Counted from the stretch's first letter, positions 44,889-53,658 are shown. The stretch is DNA of 64,000 bases from Sphingobacteriaceae bacterium (GCA_016715905.1 JADJXI010000007.1:1-64000), one strand, 5' to 3'. The notes: a model not told the origin generated them from the sequence alone. Numbers and translations: made by a program.

Positions 44889-45337
44889 TAAAAACAATTC
44901 GATTGCCATTTTTAATCGTGGCAACACTAACCTTCGCAACAGCCTCCGGTCAAAAAAGCAAATCCGCAGACAAAATAAAGTGCAAGTTGGTTTACGACGC
45001 CGAAATTGGCAAAAACCTGTATATTAACATATCCAGTTATCCTGAGCCGTTAGACACTAACTTCAATGACATAAACTTTTTTCTTTCTACCTTTAAAGTC
45101 CCAAATAAAATTTATGATGACAAACTTAAATTAAAATTCATTTGGCTCATTACTCAAGAAGGTAAATGCGAGTTTATTAAGTTAGCTTTCCCTACAAATG
45201 ACAAAGAACTTGAAGCAGAAGCAAAACGTGTAGTTGGTTTATTACCAAAATATACTCCTGCCCAATGCGGACAAGAACCTGTAATCTGTAAAAGAGACTT
45301 CGAAACATCAATCGGAACTTTGAAAAAAAACAAATAA
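44885..45337 (+). CDS. Exported TonB-C-like small protein
   Basis: 150 residues. Signal peptide 1-22 (TASGQ). The order FIWLITQEGKCEFIKLAFP then ELEAEAKRVVGLLPKYTPAQ follows the TonB C-terminal fold. Coupled to the maturase gene by overlap, so it may help transport or anchor the peptide product; this is inference. Confidence 0.7.
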   Translation: MIKTIRLPFLIVATLTFATASGQKSKSADKIKCKLVYDAEIGKNLYINISSYPEPLDTNFNDINFFLSTFKVPNKIYDDKLKLKFIWLITQEGKCEFIKLAFPTNDKELEAEAKRVVGLLPKYTPAQCGQEPVICKRDFETSIGTLKKNK

Positions 45338-45387
45338 ACTTTGGGGCGGTTAAAGTTTGGTGATTATGTATACTTTATTTAAATAAA

Positions 45388-45603
45388 ATGAAATTAATTA
45401 AAATCAAGATACAAGTGTTATTAATGGTCTCTTTCTTTATTATAACAAGTTGTAAAAAAGAATACAATTGTGTTTGTTCAACGCCTTTAAAAGAAACATC
45501 AACTTCCATAAAAGAGACTAAAAAGAAAGCAAAAGAAAAGTGTAAAGAAATCGAGAGCGAACTTAAAAACACAGACGTAAGTTTCCAGTGTGTTATTCAG
45601 TAA
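45388..45603 (+). CDS. Small Cys-bearing lipoprotein
   Basis: 71 residues. Lipobox IITSC (Cys22), then KKEYNCVCSTP, a Lys-rich helix (KETKKKAKEKCKEIE) and VSFQCVIQ. Same pattern as the broken gene at 35988-36218 and a frequent type in Bacteroidota. Function unknown. Confidence 0.7.
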   Translation: MKLIKIKIQVLLMVSFFIITSCKKEYNCVCSTPLKETSTSIKETKKKAKEKCKEIESELKNTDVSFQCVIQ

Positions 45604-45611
45604 AATAAATT

Positions 45612-45692
45612 TGCCGTTCCCCTTCGGGTCGGGCTTTCTCTCCAATCTTTTGCAAAAGTCAGGCAAAAGGATTTCCGTTCAATCCCTAACGG
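45612..45692. repeat. Dispersed about 80-bp repeat R80, copy 2
   Basis: GCCGTTCCCCTTCGGGTC ... AATCCCTAACGG. Lies between two convergent genes, and its right end supplies the stop of the minus-strand gene. Confidence 0.75.
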
Positions 45693-46117
45693 TTCCTTAC
45701 ATCTACACGATTATAATCCGCTGTCATTGCTGAATTACCATTATAATATGTCCAAGATACTTTGTCATTACTGACCGCATATGTTTGTTTTCTATTGTCT
45801 TTAAAGGCGAACGTGTTATAGCTTTCTTTAACAAGGTAATCTACGCTAAAAATTGAATCGTTAAAATAACTGATTTTCTTTGCCTCTATTTCTGTAGAGT
45901 CTGTGTATAATAGAACTACGCAAGCCTTTTTTGGATGTACTTCATAAAATGCAGCAATCAGTAAATTGGTATCTAAATTTTTAAGAGAATCAGGCAAAAT
46001 AAATTGATTGATTTCAGTAAGACTCTTTAACTGATCCTCTTCATAAGAGATTTCGTTGCTTTCACTACAAGACAATACAGCCAGAGCCAAGATTATTATT
46101 ATTATTAAGAACCTCAT
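45686..46117 (-). CDS. Lipoprotein, unknown function
   Basis: 143 residues. Lipobox VLSCS (Cys17). Beta-rich mature part ending TYYNGNSAMTADYNRVD. No family recognised. Convergent with the radical-SAM operon. Confidence 0.7.
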   Translation of the reverse strand: MRFLIIIIILALAVLSCSESNEISYEEDQLKSLTEINQFILPDSLKNLDTNLLIAAFYEVHPKKACVVLLYTDSTEIEAKKISYFNDSIFSVDYLVKESYNTFAFKDNRKQTYAVSNDKVSWTYYNGNSAMTADYNRVDVRNR

Positions 46118-46283
46118 TATTATTTACAAACATAATGCTTTTTAATCTTCAATCAATTACAAATAAAATTTTTTATCAAATAATTATTTTATTCCCTCTC
46201 CAGAAACTACAATTCCCTCAATAATTTATGTTCATTCACTATTTTTTAGGTGGTATTACGAAATATCAATATATTTTTGTGTT

Positions 46284-46409
46284 ATGAAAACAGAAAATGT
46301 CATAGTAGGAGTACTTTTAGGAGTAAGCGTTGTATTACTTATTTATGGCGCAATGAACAACAAATGCACTCAATTACCGTTTGGTGGTTCATTAAATTGC
46401 CCAAACTAA
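46284..46409 (+). CDS. Very small membrane protein, 41 residues
   Basis: A hydrophobic helix at about 6-23 (VIVGVLLGVSVVLLIYGAM) followed by a short exported tail with two Cys (KCTQLPFGGSLNCPN). TATTTTTG at 46272-46279 is a near -7 element 5 bases before the ATG, so the mRNA would be almost leaderless. A terminator follows directly. Function unknown. Confidence 0.6.
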   Translation: MKTENVIVGVLLGVSVVLLIYGAMNNKCTQLPFGGSLNCPN

Positions 46410-46423
46410 ATGTATCGCTAAAA

Positions 46424-46452
46424 AGGGATTAACTAGGTTAATCCCTCTTTTG
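46424..46452. terminator. Bidirectional terminator
   Basis: Stem AGGGATTAAC / GTTAATCCCT with a 3-base loop, A-run on the left and T-run on the right. Serves the 41-residue gene on + and the HU-hairpin gene on -. Confidence 0.75.
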
Positions 46453-46484
46453 ATTTAATTCATAATCAGATGCAAGTTGTTTTA

Positions 46485-46796
46485 TTATGCATTTTCGCTT
46501 ATAGCGTATTTCAATCTTATATTAAGTAATTCAATAATTACTATAACAATACGTCCGGCATCAGCTTTTGTAAGTTTTGCACCACTAGCAATCGCATCTA
46601 TCACTTTTGTTTTGCTTGTGCCGAAGAAAATATTTATCAGTTCTTGATCCGTAAATCCTTTTGCAATTCTTCCTGCATCTGCTTTTGAAAGTTTGGCACT
46701 TGCTGCAATCGCATCTATTAATGCCACTTTATCTTTTTTACTCATGGTTGACATTGTATCAATAATGAGCATTTTAATTATTTCATTTGCTTTCAT
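46485..46796 (-). CDS. Protein with two HU-like helical hairpins (paralogue)
   Basis: 103 residues. VALIDAIAASAKLSKADAGR at about 25-44 and KVIDAIASGAKLTKADAGR at about 63-81 are HU-like helical pairs, as in the protein at 17097-17447. No HU arm. The C-terminal duplicated motif of the first paralogue is absent. Second gene of the operon. Confidence 0.75.
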   Translation of the reverse strand: MKANEIIKMLIIDTMSTMSKKDKVALIDAIAASAKLSKADAGRIAKGFTDQELINIFFGTSKTKVIDAIASGAKLTKADAGRIVIVIIELLNIRLKYAISENA

Positions 46797-46840
46797 CTTT
46801 TCTGTTTTTAAAAAGGAGCGGGTTGCCCCGCACCTCTTGT

Positions 46841-47608
46841 TTACTTCATTTTTCTGAACTTTAATTTACTCACTTGTTTGTACTGTGAACTGGTTGCTCC
46901 GAAAATTGACTTCACATAGTTTTTACATTCTAAAGCAACGTCAATCAGTCCTGTGGTTTTCTTATACAACAAATCATTTCTCACAATTCTTGCGTTACTC
47001 CATGTTGTGTAAGTGTTAATCACCGCAGTGTTCGCTGCTTTTAAACTTGTAAGTAGAGTATTCAGTGAAGAAACTTTCAGTTCGTTCTCATTCGGGTTAT
47101 ATACAGGTATTGAGCTTAAAAGATTGATGAGCTTTTCTAAGTGTTCAATCATGCTGTCATAACTTTGTTGAGACACGCTTATTTGTTTTGGTTCTTCTGG
47201 TACTTGAACAGGTGGGTCTTGAGGAGCAATTTTGTTCGCATTTTTCCCTGCATCTGCTTTGGTAAGTTTACCACGCTTACCTTGTATTTTGTGATTTATT
47301 GTTAACGCATCACTTACAGTCAGTTCGCTTGCGCCACAGGCTTTTAAAGCGGCCATAACTTTTGTGATTAACTTTTTCACTGGTTCAAATGCAAGCTCTC
47401 TATTGTTAGTCGCATTTTTAAAAGCGGTGTGCGCTGTTATTGCTGACGTTAACGAGTTGCCTGCGTTTGTTTTTAGGGTATTCATGTTCGCTACCTTAAT
47501 TGCGTTAAGAATTGGATTATAAGTTACGCCGTATCCGACACAAAAGCTTATAAGATCTTCAAAATTGGCTACATTCTTAGCATGGCCAATTTCACTAATT
47601 GATGCCAT
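46841..47608 (-). CDS. Internally duplicated helical protein (paralogue)
   Basis: 255 residues, about 55% identical by eye to the protein at 17451-18212, with the same two halves (YNPILNAIKVANMNTL and YNPNENELKVSSLNTLL). Oddly the linker (about 112-125) contains KRGKLTKADAGKNANK, the same motif as in the partner HU-hairpin protein, absent from the linker of the first paralogue. This suggests that the motif's DNA moved from one gene to the other. Confidence 0.8.
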   Translation of the reverse strand: MASISEIGHAKNVANFEDLISFCVGYGVTYNPILNAIKVANMNTLKTNAGNSLTSAITAHTAFKNATNNRELAFEPVKKLITKVMAALKACGASELTVSDALTINHKIQGKRGKLTKADAGKNANKIAPQDPPVQVPEEPKQISVSQQSYDSMIEHLEKLINLLSSIPVYNPNENELKVSSLNTLLTSLKAANTAVINTYTTWSNARIVRNDLLYKKTTGLIDVALECKNYVKSIFGATSSQYKQVSKLKFRKMK

Positions 47609-47840
47609 AATTATATTTTTTAATTGTTTATTTTTTGATATTAACCGATTCTAAATCCCGAATATCATCGGAACTTTTGCATGAGGAATAGTATCGGAAA
47701 AGAAAAACCCCACTATAAGCGGCCAAGTGTTGGTGGCTTATAAAAATATGCATATGTTTTGTTGAGGCTCCATTTTCACCTTCCTTTCTTTTTGTAATTA
47801 CTAACTATAACGCACATCCTATGCCAGAGGATACATTTTT
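47609..47840 (-). promoter_or_regulatory. Conserved leader upstream of HU-hairpin operon 2
   Basis: GCATGAGGAATA at 47679, CGGAAAAGAAAAACCCCA right after, TAACGCACATCCTATGCC at 47809. Same order and spacing as upstream of the first locus. Confidence 0.6.
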
Positions 47841-47962
47841 TTTGTGAATGAACGTTAAACACGGGGTCTTTTCTAATAAGTGGTTATCTAAATCATATTA
47901 GCGTGCAGTATTATTTTAAGTTGTTTCAGTAAAAATGCAAGTGCAAACAGTGTTCTTGTAAC

Positions 47963-48190
47963 TTCACCGAGTGTTTTTTCTTATGTACTGAGTGTTTTGC
48001 TTTATGTACGCAGTATTCTTTCAACTGCTCGCAGTATTTTTTCTTATGCACGAAGTATTTTTCTTTATGCACGAAGTAAACTCTTTAATGCACGCAGTGT
48101 TTTTGTTTGTGTGCTGAGTGTTTTTCTTTATGTACGGAGTATTCTGCTAACTACTCAGAGTATTCTTGTTTGTACACAGTGTATTTTCCC
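47963..48190. repeat. 21-bp tandem repeats upstream of HU-hairpin operon 2
   Basis: About ten units of the type TTATGTACGCAGTATTCTT, each 21 bases (TATGTA at 47982, then 48003). Different sequence from the tract at 18582-18836 but the same period and the same place in the locus. A plus-strand frame of 77 codons runs through it and is probably accidental. Confidence 0.88.
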
Positions 48191-48191
48191 A

Positions 48192-48620
48192 CGCATTTAT
48201 AACGATACGCCTTCGGCGGACTTTTTTTAAACGGACGCCAATTAGTTTAAATTGGCGCCATTGCGTTAGGGCGCTAAAGTACAATGTATGCAGACACCTG
48301 TATGCTGTGTGTAAGTCCTCGCACAAAATGCAAGCACATGTGCCGCTTGTTTTTTAATGGCAGAAATTTTAGTTGGCGTCACATAAGCTTGCATTTTTTC
48401 CTGCCCCATGCGTAAGGTGCTAAAGAACGGGCGGTTTGACAAAACCGCTTTTTGCCATCACACGCAATAACAAGTACAAGTGCAATAAATAAACATGGGT
48501 GGACAAAGGCCGGAAAAGAATTTACGGTTTGACTTTCGTAACGGGACAATTGACAGCTATAAACAACCATTTTTCCTAAGTAATAAGCGGACGTGTTTCA
48601 TAGACACATGGGGCTGTGTG
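48192..48620. repeat. End element of large unit U2
   Basis: Begins ATAACGATACGCCTTCGGCG, then ACGCCAATTAGTTTAAATTG, then a long hairpin with arms AAAATGCAAGCACATGTG (48324) and CACATAAGCTTGCATTTT (48380). Shares all with 18877-19384. No gene. Confidence 0.75.
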
Positions 48621-48768
48621 GCCGCCACTGGGTTATAACACCACCTTGGCTCAATGCGGGCAGACGAGGTAACAGAAAGTTTAGTATCTTTATATAACCA
48701 TTTTCGGTATAGACACAGGAAGGTTTCCAAAAGCCGCACTGAAGCCAAGCCGGAAAACGTTAGGTTCC
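48621..48768 (+). repeat. Cassette-boundary palindrome S17 (opening-type)
   Basis: Left core TTATAAC 48633-48639, right core AAACG|TTAGG, crossover after 48759. Closes U2 (42073-48759): GCCGCCACTGGGTTATAAC pairs with the U2 start TTATAACCAATGGCGGC. Loop has TATCTTTATATAACC. Confidence 0.85.
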
Positions 48769-49350
48769 ATTTGTAACGCACCTGTGTGTGTTAAGCTAGA
48801 CGTAGCAGTAGAAATTTTTTTAAGTTGCGGGACGTTAAAGCAAGGCGTAAAAATTTTTGATTTTTTATTAAATAAATCCTGACCTTTTGTCTAAGCAGTT
48901 TTTTTGAAAAAAAACGTTTTGCTTAGCAAAACAAAACGATTAGTGGATTTGGAGTGTTGCGAGTGCACTCGCATAAGTGACAAAGACGCTAAGCTTTTTG
49001 CTTAGACAAAGGTAGCGAAAATTTTTACAAAGTCAACGGTTTGACAAGGGGTAGACTTTGTTTTTATAAACAAAATCAAAAATTTTTACCCTTTTATTTT
49101 GTCCCGACAACTTAAAAGTTGGCTTTCTAAGACTGCGTCAAGCTGTCGCGCTTGAAGCAATAATAGAAAGCCTAAAATTTCTCCTGTGGACCCTAGACTT
49201 TAAAAGCTTGACCGCTGCTGCGGTCAGTGCGCCACAAACGAAACCTAACAACGGCTAAGCACAATGCCTTTTCTTTTATCTATTGTTACCTTCATTTCAT
49301 TTCGGTAACTTTGAATATGGAAAAAGGCACTGATGCCTAGCCGTTATCCG
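48760..49350 (+). mobile_element. Gene-less repeat cassette, copy 4 (C15)
   Basis: 591 bp, full-length, right neighbour of U2. Same orientation as copies 1-3. Confidence 0.85.
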
Positions 49351-49358
49351 TTATAGGG
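49240..49358 (+). repeat. Cassette-boundary palindrome S18
   Basis: Same as S7; left core 49244-49249, right core ATCCG|TTATAGG, crossover after 49350. Confidence 0.88.
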
Positions 49359-49362
49359 CATT

Positions 49363-49839
49363 ATGTTGATTGAAGACGACAAATATAAAGCAACAAAGAT
49401 TGGGGGTGTTTTTACCATCCTTAGTTTGCTGACGAATTTCACATTTTTTATTCCAATGATTTCTATATTTCCTATTCTACTTATTGAAAGTTATGTAGGG
49501 ACAAATAGTATTGTTATTATGTCAATTATTCTTTTTGTATTTCTTTTTGTTTCATTCTACAATATTCATTTGATCAAAAAAAGACAGGGACAAGTGACCA
49601 AAAAAAGAATAATTACATTGATGATCCTTTCATTTTTTATTTTTCATTCATTTTATTTTCCTATTTATTTTAATTCCCATTATAAAAACTCGACAGACGG
49701 ACAACTAACATTCACTGTAATGGAAAGTATTCCGCGTAGTAGTTATGCTTTTTTAGTTTTTGGACTGCTAATTGACCTTGTTAAGAATAATACACGGACA
49801 GTATACTCAGAACATGATTATGAAGATAACGCCCTATAA
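49363..49839 (+). CDS. Four-helix membrane protein, unknown function
   Basis: 158 residues. Hydrophobic helices at about 15-45, 50-70, 85-105 and 125-142, with a basic loop (IKKRQGQVTKKR). The ATG is 12 bases after the crossover, and the stop TAA is part of the left core of S19, so the gene fills cassette C16 almost fully. No family recognised. Confidence 0.7.
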   Translation: MLIEDDKYKATKIGGVFTILSLLTNFTFFIPMISIFPILLIESYVGTNSIVIMSIILFVFLFVSFYNIHLIKKRQGQVTKKRIITLMILSFFIFHSFYFPIYFNSHYKNSTDGQLTFTVMESIPRSSYAFLVFGLLIDLVKNNTRTVYSEHDYEDNAL

Positions 49840-49968
49840 CAGCACCTACCCAAAAGGCGGGGTTTCGTGTTCCATAGACAGTTTTGTGGTTAATGAAACA
49901 TTAGTTTTTCAAATCAAGTTTTGTGGTAAAAGTCCCGCCCTTCGGGTAGCTGCCAAACGTTATAGGTA
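49831..49968 (+). repeat. Cassette-boundary palindrome S19
   Basis: Left core CTATAAC 49834-49840, stem CACCTACCCAAAAGGCGGG...CCCGCCCTTCGGGTAG, right core AAACG|TTATAGG, crossover after 49959. Closes C16 (49351-49959): GCCCTATAAC pairs exactly with C16 start TTATAGGGC. Confidence 0.9.
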
Positions 49969-50152
49969 AGCCGGGCTGACATCACACCAAGACAACTTAT
50001 CGGTAAATAAAAACATCTCGGTTCCAAAAAAATCGGCAGACTTTGCGACACTCGGGCGACCACACACCGACCGCTCAAGAAGTTTAAATTTTTACCCCAC
50101 CGCACATTTTGCGCCCCGTTTAAAAAAAACGGGGACGTTTTGGCTATCCCAC

Positions 50153-50221
50153 ATTGCAGCACATTTCCAAGCCCGCACAAAAGCCAACCGCACGACCAAA
50201 GGCTTGTAAAAGAGCTGCAAT
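50153..50221. repeat. Bipartite hairpin B8
   Basis: Arms TTGCAGCACATTTCCAAGCC and GGCTTGTAAAAGAGCTGCAA. Upstream of the C17 operon. No gene in 49970-50330. Confidence 0.8.
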
Positions 50222-50330
50222 CTCCCGCCCGCCCTACCATGATAATAATTTTCAACATATTGGAATTCAGTTGGAAGAAGCTCCCAATTTCTGCACTCAA
50301 AATTGTATATTTGGACACTTTTACATCAAT

Positions 50331-53261
50331 ATGACCAGAGAAGAGGCGAAAGCCATAATAAATGCACTTGTTGAACGATTTGCGGAACACCGCAAAGAAT
50401 ACCATTTGCCCGATTATAACGAGCAAAAGGCGAGACAGGATTTTATTAATCCGTTTTTCAAAGCACTTGGCTGGGACATTGACAATGAAAAGGGCGCATC
50501 CGAAGCATACCGAGAAGTAATTTATGAAGACAAGGTATTTGTTCGCGGAAAAGCAAAAGCACCCGATTACGGATTTCGACTTGCAGGTAGCGGAAAAAAA
50601 AGATTATTTTTTGTTGAAGCAAAAAAACCTTCTGTTGCGCTAAAGACAAATAAGGAATCCGCATATCAATTAAAACGGTACGGCAGTAGCGCACAAGCAT
50701 ACGTTTCTATTCTTACAAATTTTGAAGATTTTATTGTTTATGATTGTTCGCGAGTTCCGAAACTCAATGACAGCGCAAGTGTTTCTCGTTTAAAGCATAT
50801 ACATTTTGAAGATTACATAAAAGAGTTCGATTTTATTTACGATACCTTTTCGCACGAAGCAGTTACAAAGGGACGCTTCGATAAGTTTGTTGCAAGTGAC
50901 ACAGATAAAAAAGGAAGTCAAACACTCGATAAAGAATTTGTACAAAGTCTTGACAACTGGCGCAGATATCTTGCTACAAGCATTGCATTAAATAACAGAA
51001 AATTAAATGACGAAGAAATAAATTTTGCAGTTCAGCAAACAATTGACCGTTTAATTTTCCTTCGCTTCTGCGAAGACCGAGCAGTAGAGCCATACGGACA
51101 ATTGCAAAAAGCAACTTCAAAAGGCGAATCATATAAAAATCTGTTCGACCTTTTTAAACAAGCCGATGATAAATACAATTCAGGACTATTTGATTTTGAA
51201 AAAGATCAGATAACTCCCAAACTAAAAGTCGACAATAAAGTAATCAAATCGGTAATTGAAGAACTTTATTATCCGCTCTGCCGTTACGAATTTTCCGTAA
51301 TGCCTGTTGAGGTTTTAGGAAATGCTTACGAACAATTTCTCGGAAAAGTAATTCGCATTACACCTGCACGCAGTGTACGCATTGAAGAAAAACCCGAAGT
51401 ACGCAAAGCTGGTGGCGTTTATTACACACCACAATATATTGTTGAATACATTGTAAAAAACACAGTAGGAAAACTTGTTGACGGAAAAACACCAACACAA
51501 ATTGAGAAAATAAAAATTGTTGACCCTGCTTGCGGTAGTGGTTCTTTCCTGTTAGGAGCATTTGATTATTTGCTCCAATATCATGTTAATTGGTATCACG
51601 AAAAAGGATACGCCACTAAAAAAGGAAAAGATAATCCGTTTACACCGCAAGGCACATTAACTACGCACGAAAAAAAGCGTATCCTACTTTGTAATATTTT
51701 CGGAGTTGACTTAGATTCCAACGCAGTTGAAGTAACAAAACTAAGTTTGCTTTTAAAGTGTATGGAAGGTGAAACAGAAGCATCCATCAAACAACAAATA
51801 AGTTTATTTCACGAACGCGTTCTCCCTGACCTTGATAACAACATAAAGGATAGTAATAGCTTAATTGATATGGATGGCGAATTTGGATTTGAAACTGAAT
51901 CCAAAATCAAACCTTTCAATTGGAAGAAGCGATTTTCTCAGGTTTTTAGTCAGGGAGGATTTGATGTCGTAATTGGTAATCCACCATATGTGGCAATTGA
52001 TGGAATCAAACAAGTTGAACGAGATTACTATACTTTAAAATATCCAGAAATAAAAAAACGTCTTGATTTATTTGGGCTTTTCACAGCCAAAGGTAGAAAC
52101 TTATTAAACGAAAATGGAAAACTTGGTTTTATTATACCAATGCAATTTCTTAGAAACTCATCGTTTGAAATGCTTCGCAAATCCATTCTTCAAAATAATC
52201 AGTTAGAAGAAATTAATTATGTTGGTGATAAAGTTTGTGACCAAGCAAAAAACGACACCATCGTTTTTATCTTAGGAAAAAAGAGAAACAAAAAAACATT
52301 AACGAAATTAATTGATAGCAAAACCACACAAACCCAGATTCTACAACAAAAAGAATCGTCAATAGATCAGGACGGGTTTTTAAACAACCAAGAGTTTATA
52401 ATAGATTTAATTTCGTACGATAACAAAGCTATTTTCCAAAAGATAGAAAAAAACAAATTAAAAATTGAAGACCGATTTAATGTTATTCAAGGAATTGTTT
52501 CAGGATTAAATGAAGCATATATTTATACTAATAAGTTACTTCCAAAAATTGAAAAGAAATTATTAAAAAAATTTCTTTTCGGTTCTGATTTTGACCGGTA
52601 TGCTCTTAGATTTTTGAATCATTCGATTGTTTACTTAAACAAGCATATCGATATTCAAGATTTTCCTTTAGCTGAAAATATCTTAAAACCTTACAAAAAA
52701 CAATTGGAAAAGCGTAGGGAGGTAATTAAGAATGTAATCCCATGGTATTCCCTTCAGTGGCCAAGAGAGGAGAAAACATTCGAAAGTCCAAAGATTATCT
52801 TTCAGAAAATAAGAAATCAAAAACTTGCTCAACGACTTGTTGGCACTTATGATGAAACAGGTCTCTATGTTGGCGATGGAGTAATTTATCTTAATTCCAA
52901 AACGAATAACAAAGATGAGTTGAAATTTCTTTTGGCATTATTAAATTCATCCTTCTACAATTTTTATTACCGCGAACAATTTTTAGATATAAATCTTAAA
53001 ATAAAATATCTTGAACAAACTTCTATTGTTGATTATACAAAGTTCAATGGTGAGGAATTGAAAAAATATAAGGAGATAATAAAAATTGTTGATTTGCTAT
53101 TAAAATTTAATGAAGATCTGCAAGTAGAGAAACTTCCTGCGAAAATAGAACAATTGAAGCAACGAATAGATTACAACGAAGAAAGAATAAATGAATTGGT
53201 TTGCGATTTATATAGTCTAACCAAAACAGACATAGAAGCAATTAATACTAAAAGCAAATGA
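50331..53261 (+). CDS. Type IIG restriction-modification enzyme (Eco57I-like)
   Basis: 976 residues from the ATG at 50331. N-terminal nuclease of PD-(D/E)xK type: P78-D79, then E96-A-K98. Methylase core: motif I DPACGSGSF from D401 and motif IV NPPY at 550-553, the N6-adenine type. C-terminal TaqI-like specificity region with WPREEKTFESPKI near 805 and LLNSSFYNFYYR. One chain thus cuts and methylates, as in Eco57I. No separate specificity subunit. The start of a three-gene follow-on cluster. Overlaps the next gene by ATGA. Confidence 0.88.
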   Translation: MTREEAKAIINALVERFAEHRKEYHLPDYNEQKARQDFINPFFKALGWDIDNEKGASEAYREVIYEDKVFVRGKAKAPDYGFRLAGSGKKRLFFVEAKKPSVALKTNKESAYQLKRYGSSAQAYVSILTNFEDFIVYDCSRVPKLNDSASVSRLKHIHFEDYIKEFDFIYDTFSHEAVTKGRFDKFVASDTDKKGSQTLDKEFVQSLDNWRRYLATSIALNNRKLNDEEINFAVQQTIDRLIFLRFCEDRAVEPYGQLQKATSKGESYKNLFDLFKQADDKYNSGLFDFEKDQITPKLKVDNKVIKSVIEELYYPLCRYEFSVMPVEVLGNAYEQFLGKVIRITPARSVRIEEKPEVRKAGGVYYTPQYIVEYIVKNTVGKLVDGKTPTQIEKIKIVDPACGSGSFLLGAFDYLLQYHVNWYHEKGYATKKGKDNPFTPQGTLTTHEKKRILLCNIFGVDLDSNAVEVTKLSLLLKCMEGETEASIKQQISLFHERVLPDLDNNIKDSNSLIDMDGEFGFETESKIKPFNWKKRFSQVFSQGGFDVVIGNPPYVAIDGIKQVERDYYTLKYPEIKKRLDLFGLFTAKGRNLLNENGKLGFIIPMQFLRNSSFEMLRKSILQNNQLEEINYVGDKVCDQAKNDTIVFILGKKRNKKTLTKLIDSKTTQTQILQQKESSIDQDGFLNNQEFIIDLISYDNKAIFQKIEKNKLKIEDRFNVIQGIVSGLNEAYIYTNKLLPKIEKKLLKKFLFGSDFDRYALRFLNHSIVYLNKHIDIQDFPLAENILKPYKKQLEKRREVIKNVIPWYSLQWPREEKTFESPKIIFQKIRNQKLAQRLVGTYDETGLYVGDGVIYLNSKTNNKDELKFLLALLNSSFYNFYYREQFLDINLKIKYLEQTSIVDYTKFNGEELKKYKEIIKIVDLLLKFNEDLQVEKLPAKIEQLKQRIDYNEERINELVCDLYSLTKTDIEAINTKSK

Positions 53262-53647
53262 GTATTGCTATTCGCATAAAAGACTGTATTGACAACCACG
53301 AGAAGTATGTTGCTATCATGGCTACATTGCCTGACAAAGAACTTGCAAAAAAGCTTGATTTGGTTCATATACAATCGGAAATTGCGGAGCAAACTAAGAA
53401 CACTGGCTCATTGGAACTTCTTGAAGTTTGGCATCAACAAATAATTGAAGCAAGAATTTACAAAGCTGAAAATGATATTCCTGATGCGCCAAATGAAATT
53501 GAACTTGCCATTGCCGATATTGAAACGTTTGTAAGTAAATCAGAAGCGCGTCAGGAAATAATGAGCGACTTAGCCAATCCTGCAAAGCAATCCCGCCCGA
53601 AAGTTCAACAACAGCAGGATAATGATAGTCAACTTTCACTTTTTTAA
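53258..53647 (+). CDS. Hypothetical helical protein coupled to the type IIG enzyme
   Basis: 129 residues, helical, with a Gln/Asp-rich tail ending QLSLF. Start overlaps the RM stop by 4 bases, so it is translationally coupled. It may be an accessory or control factor; no known family is recognised. Confidence 0.65.
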   Translation: MSIAIRIKDCIDNHEKYVAIMATLPDKELAKKLDLVHIQSEIAEQTKNTGSLELLEVWHQQIIEARIYKAENDIPDAPNEIELAIADIETFVSKSEARQEIMSDLANPAKQSRPKVQQQQDNDSQLSLF

Positions 53648-53658
53648 GTACGAAAAAA

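Noticed and set aside
46250..46432. 60-codon frame overlapping the 41-residue membrane protein
   Set aside because: Out of frame, Arg/His/Trp-rich and without a hydrophobic segment; the 46284 frame is more protein-like.
47997..48230. 77-codon open frame on + through the 21-bp repeats
   Set aside because: Open only because the period is a multiple of three; no start context, and the equivalent tract at 18582 is closed by stops.
50154..50330. N-terminal extension of the type IIG enzyme
   Set aside because: Runs through hairpin B8; the enzyme-like sequence begins at the ATG at 50331.
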